This document shows, piece after piece, positions 12,511 through 15,071 of a stretch of 15,071 bases of DNA. The notes below the pieces were generated by a model. It saw only the letters and a list, made by a program, of their open reading frames with translations. It was not told the origin of the DNA and searched no databases. The DNA lies in NCBI GenBank assembly GCA_007121975.1, contig SKJO01000092.1, positions 1 to 15,071 of the forward strand, read 5' to 3'. The position numbers and the translations under genes are program-made. Within the stretch, counting starts at the first letter, position 1, and the number at the start of each line of letters is the position of its first letter. The stretch is from Nitriliruptoraceae bacterium (GTDB taxonomy: Bacteria; Actinomycetota; Nitriliruptoria; Nitriliruptorales; Nitriliruptoraceae).

Positions 12511-15071
12511 ATGCCGGCGCCCCCACCGTCGGGGCGGCTTCGCCGCCTGTCGCGCTGGATCGCGCTCTACCAGCCCGACCTCATCGCGGCGCTCGGGTTG
12601 AGCGTGCTGGTGGCAGCCGGGGTCGCGGCTGGGCTCGGGTGGTTCGAGTCGGCCTGCCAGCGTCGCCCGTTCGCGTGCGGCTTCGGACAGTCGATCGTGG
12701 TCACCTCATCGGTCGCCGCCCTCGGCTACTACGCGCTGCTCGGCGCCAAGCGCACCCGGTGTCTGCGCCGCTACCGCACCACCTTCCGGACCCAGGCCGC
12801 CCGGCGCACCGACCTCGACGGGTACCACGAGCATCAGCCCTTCCCCAGTCAGCAGCGGGTGCTGACCGACCTGCGCTACACCCTCGAGCACGATGCGGAG
12901 CGCACCCCGCTGCTGCTGGTCGGCGACGCCGGCAGCGGCAAGACCCGGATCCTGGTCGAGCTGGCGGTCAGCCTGCTCGACCACCGCCGGCTGCCGATGC
13001 TGGTGACCGCCCGCCAGCTCGCCACCTCGTCGCTGGTGACGGCGACGGTCGACAACTTCATCGACGCCGTGGGCTCGCAGCTGCGCACCCGCGACGAGGG
13101 CGAGGCGGTGTTCCGCCAGCTCGCCCGCGGGATCGACATCGTCGTGCTGGTCGACAGCCTCGCCGACGTCGATCCCCACCTGCCCACCGCGCAGCGCGAT
13201 GCACGGCTCGCGGACCTGGTCGGGCAGGCCCGCGAGGCCGGCTACCGGGTGGTCGTGGGCACCCGGCCGTCCTCGCTACCCGACGGACTTCAGGCCGCGA
13301 CCTACCGGTTGCCCCCGCTGGACGCCGCCGAGGCCCGGGATCTGCTTCTCGCGCAACTGGGGCCCGACCAGCCCATCACCGATCCGACCACCATCCCGGC
13401 ACCGGCCCGGTCACGCTTCTTTCTCGGGCTGCTCGTGGACCAACTGGCCGAAGGGCACGGGCCCCCACAGGCCAGCGACCCGGCGCTGTGGCGCGACGAA
13501 CTGGTCGCCGCCTGGGTGGCCGGCCACCTCGCCCGCAGCCGCCCCGCCGGCGCCCAGGATCCCGGTCTGCTGCCCGACATCGCCTACGTGCTGCTGGTCA
13601 ACAACGTCGGCAGCGTCGGCCGACAGGACCTGGTCGCCGCCCTGCAGGCCCTCCCCCACCATCGCCGCGGGTTGCTGGCCCACCGGGTCCTCGGGGAGTT
13701 GCAGCGCGCCATCGGCGAGCGTCTGATGGAGTTCGTCCCGTCGGTCAACCACTACCGCTTCCGCCACGTCGTGCTGCAGACCTCGCTGGCCGGTCTGGCG
13801 ATCGCCCGCCACCCCACCCTGTTCGACGCCGACCTGGTCGCGAGCTTCGGCCCGTCGGCGACCAGCGCGGTGGCCTCCGGCCTGCGGGCCTGCCCCGATG
13901 CCCGCACCTTCACGGCGCTGGCCACGCGCCTGACCGAGGCGATCAGTCGAGCCTTCGGATCCGGCTCCGACCTGCTGCCCCAGCTGTGCATCGCCGCGGT
14001 CCAGGGCTGTCGCGGCGAGACCGCCGACCTCACGGCGGCCTCGGCACTGGTGCGCACCGCCGTGTCCCGCTTCCCCGAGGATGCCAGCCCCGCCGCACGC
14101 ATCGCCTTCGTCGAGGCCCTGCGTCCCGCCTGCGGGCGGCTGCTGCCCGCCCCGGTGGGCACCCCGGGCTACCCCGACCCGCACCCGGAGCTGGACCGCT
14201 GCCCGGCGGTGGAGGCCGTGTGGCGCTTCGCTTCGGACGCCTCGGCGCCGGTGCGCTGGACCGCCGTGCAACGTCTGGCCCACCGGGCGATGGAGGCCAC
14301 CGGCCAGGACCTCGCCCAGCTCGCGTCGCTGGTGCACCACCTGGAGGCGGCCGGCGCGTCACCGACCGACCCCGACCAGGAGCTCGCCCCGTGGCTGCTG
14401 CCCAGCTTCGTGGAGCTGGCTCCGGCAGCGGTCGCCGACCCGGCCCGCGCTCTCCTCGACCGGGTCGTGGCCGCCACCCGTGCCACGAGCACCACGACGA
14501 ACCTCGAAGCGGCGCTCGGGCGGGGGTTCAAGCTCGCGGCGTTGACCGCACCCTCGCGGCCACCGAGTCCGGCCGTCCTGCGGCTGCTCGACGGACCGCC
14601 CCGGTTCTGGTACGCGCGCATCAGCCTCGTGCAGGCGCTGGGGATCCGGTTGACCACCGCGCCCGAAGCCGCGGACGACCAGGCCGCCCTGCACCGCCTC
14701 GAGCAGGTCGCGACCGCCGATCCCCACCCGCTGGTGCGGCGCAGCGCCGAGCTGATGGTCGCGGCGGTGCGCGGTGGCCGGACCTGGACCAGCGTGGCCT
14801 GGGACGACCTCGGGCAGGCGGTGCGCCAGCCCCCCGATGCGCTCGACGACCCGGCCGTGCAGTTGCTCGGTGACGTCGCGTTGCTGCTGACCATGACCGT
14901 GTGCGCCGAGCAGGACGCCGCGACCGACGAGCAGCGCCGGCAGTGGGAGCGCAGCCCGCAGCTGCCACGGTGCCTGGGGGCCAGCCCCCGCCGCGAGGAG
15001 CTCGAGCAGGGCTGCCCGCCGGCGTGCGGCGTCGGCCTGTGCCCCTACCCGCCGCCCGAGCGCCGCGACGC
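12511..15071 (+). CDS. Membrane-anchored NACHT/STAND-type NTPase, 3' end cut off
   Basis: An uninterrupted frame of 853 codons that runs off the right edge. The ATG at 12511 has GGAAGG five bases upstream. Two membrane helices lie at about 24-45 and 59-79. The NTPase core has Walker A GDAGSGKT at 138-145, Walker B IVVLVDSLADVD near 210-221 (Asp215, small residue after it, acid at 219, the NACHT pattern), sensor-1 RVVVGTRP at 246-253, then YRLPPLDAAEARDLL. A winged-helix end follows with YRFRHVVLQTSLAGLAIA at 415-432, matching the F-x-H motif common in STAND proteins. Residues about 450-800 are helical with HEAT-like stretches (APVRWTAVQRLA, HPLVRRSAELMVAAV). Cysteines 821, 835, 839 and 844 form a terminal cluster. 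STAND NTPases are signal-sensing switches, often in immunity or regulation. The sensor ligand and output are unknown. Confidence 0.88.
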   Translation, partial: MPAPPPSGRLRRLSRWIALYQPDLIAALGLSVLVAAGVAAGLGWFESACQRRPFACGFGQSIVVTSSVAALGYYALLGAKRTRCLRRYRTTFRTQAARRTDLDGYHEHQPFPSQQRVLTDLRYTLEHDAERTPLLLVGDAGSGKTRILVELAVSLLDHRRLPMLVTARQLATSSLVTATVDNFIDAVGSQLRTRDEGEAVFRQLARGIDIVVLVDSLADVDPHLPTAQRDARLADLVGQAREAGYRVVVGTRPSSLPDGLQAATYRLPPLDAAEARDLLLAQLGPDQPITDPTTIPAPARSRFFLGLLVDQLAEGHGPPQASDPALWRDELVAAWVAGHLARSRPAGAQDPGLLPDIAYVLLVNNVGSVGRQDLVAALQALPHHRRGLLAHRVLGELQRAIGERLMEFVPSVNHYRFRHVVLQTSLAGLAIARHPTLFDADLVASFGPSATSAVASGLRACPDARTFTALATRLTEAISRAFGSGSDLLPQLCIAAVQGCRGETADLTAASALVRTAVSRFPEDASPAARIAFVEALRPACGRLLPAPVGTPGYPDPHPELDRCPAVEAVWRFASDASAPVRWTAVQRLAHRAMEATGQDLAQLASLVHHLEAAGASPTDPDQELAPWLLPSFVELAPAAVADPARALLDRVVAATRATSTTTNLEAALGRGFKLAALTAPSRPPSPAVLRLLDGPPRFWYARISLVQALGIRLTTAPEAADDQAALHRLEQVATADPHPLVRRSAELMVAAVRGGRTWTSVAWDDLGQAVRQPPDALDDPAVQLLGDVALLLTMTVCAEQDAATDEQRRQWERSPQLPRCLGASPRREELEQGCPPACGVGLCPYPPPERRD

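Noticed and set aside
11976..14873. A 965-codon plus-strand open frame across the amidotransferase and NTPase genes
   Set aside because: It is a GC-driven shadow rich in Arg, Pro, Gly and Ala with no domain. The frames with the Cys-His-Glu triad (11746-12468) and the P-loop (12511 onward) explain the region.

Overview
This is a very GC-rich, gene-dense window whose genes start mostly with GTG and carry purine-rich ribosome binding sites. An F420:NADPH oxidoreductase, a ClpP with an actinobacterial-looking active site and an IclR regulator point to an actinobacterium. The extreme GC and general gene style would suit a deep-branching lineage such as Nitriliruptoria/Euzebyales or Acidimicrobiia, but that placement is inference. 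No rRNA, tRNA, CRISPR array, insertion sequence or prophage gene is visible.

Layout. Positions 1-244 (minus) hold the 5' end of an ammonium transporter. Positions 419-2140 (plus) encode glutamine-dependent NAD+ synthetase. A small two-helix membrane protein follows at 2170-2733 (minus). panB lies at 2841-3686 (plus) and converges, with a 7-nt overlap, on a minus-strand pair: a PduO-type cobalamin adenosyltransferase (4444-4989) followed by a BtuF-like protein that has no signal peptide (3680-4441). Diverging from that pair is a tight plus-strand operon: an uncharacterised 80-residue protein (5104-5346), pabB (5343-6782) and pabC (6779-7645), each joined by a 4-nt stop/start overlap. npdG (7626-8291, minus) overlaps the end of pabC by 20 nt. 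An alpha/beta hydrolase (8491-9420, plus) has a structured 5' leader and converges on a ferritin-like protein (9431-10117) and an IclR regulator (10172-10900), both minus. The right end is a plus-strand run: clpP (11171-11740), a class I glutamine amidotransferase (11746-12468) and a large membrane-anchored NACHT/STAND-type NTPase, which starts at 12511 and runs off the window.

How it fits together. Positions 419-8291 are mostly cofactor metabolism: NAD (nadE), pantothenate/CoA (panB), adenosylcobalamin (adenosyltransferase plus BtuF-like protein), folate (pabB, pabC) and F420/NADP exchange (npdG). The right-hand part is proteolysis and regulation. It ends in the least ordinary gene of the window, a STAND NTPase with two N-terminal membrane helices, an intact P-loop, a long helical C-terminal region and a cysteine cluster just before the window edge. 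If there is an undescribed system here, it most likely involves that gene and whatever lies past 15071, possibly with the co-directional clpP and amidotransferase genes.
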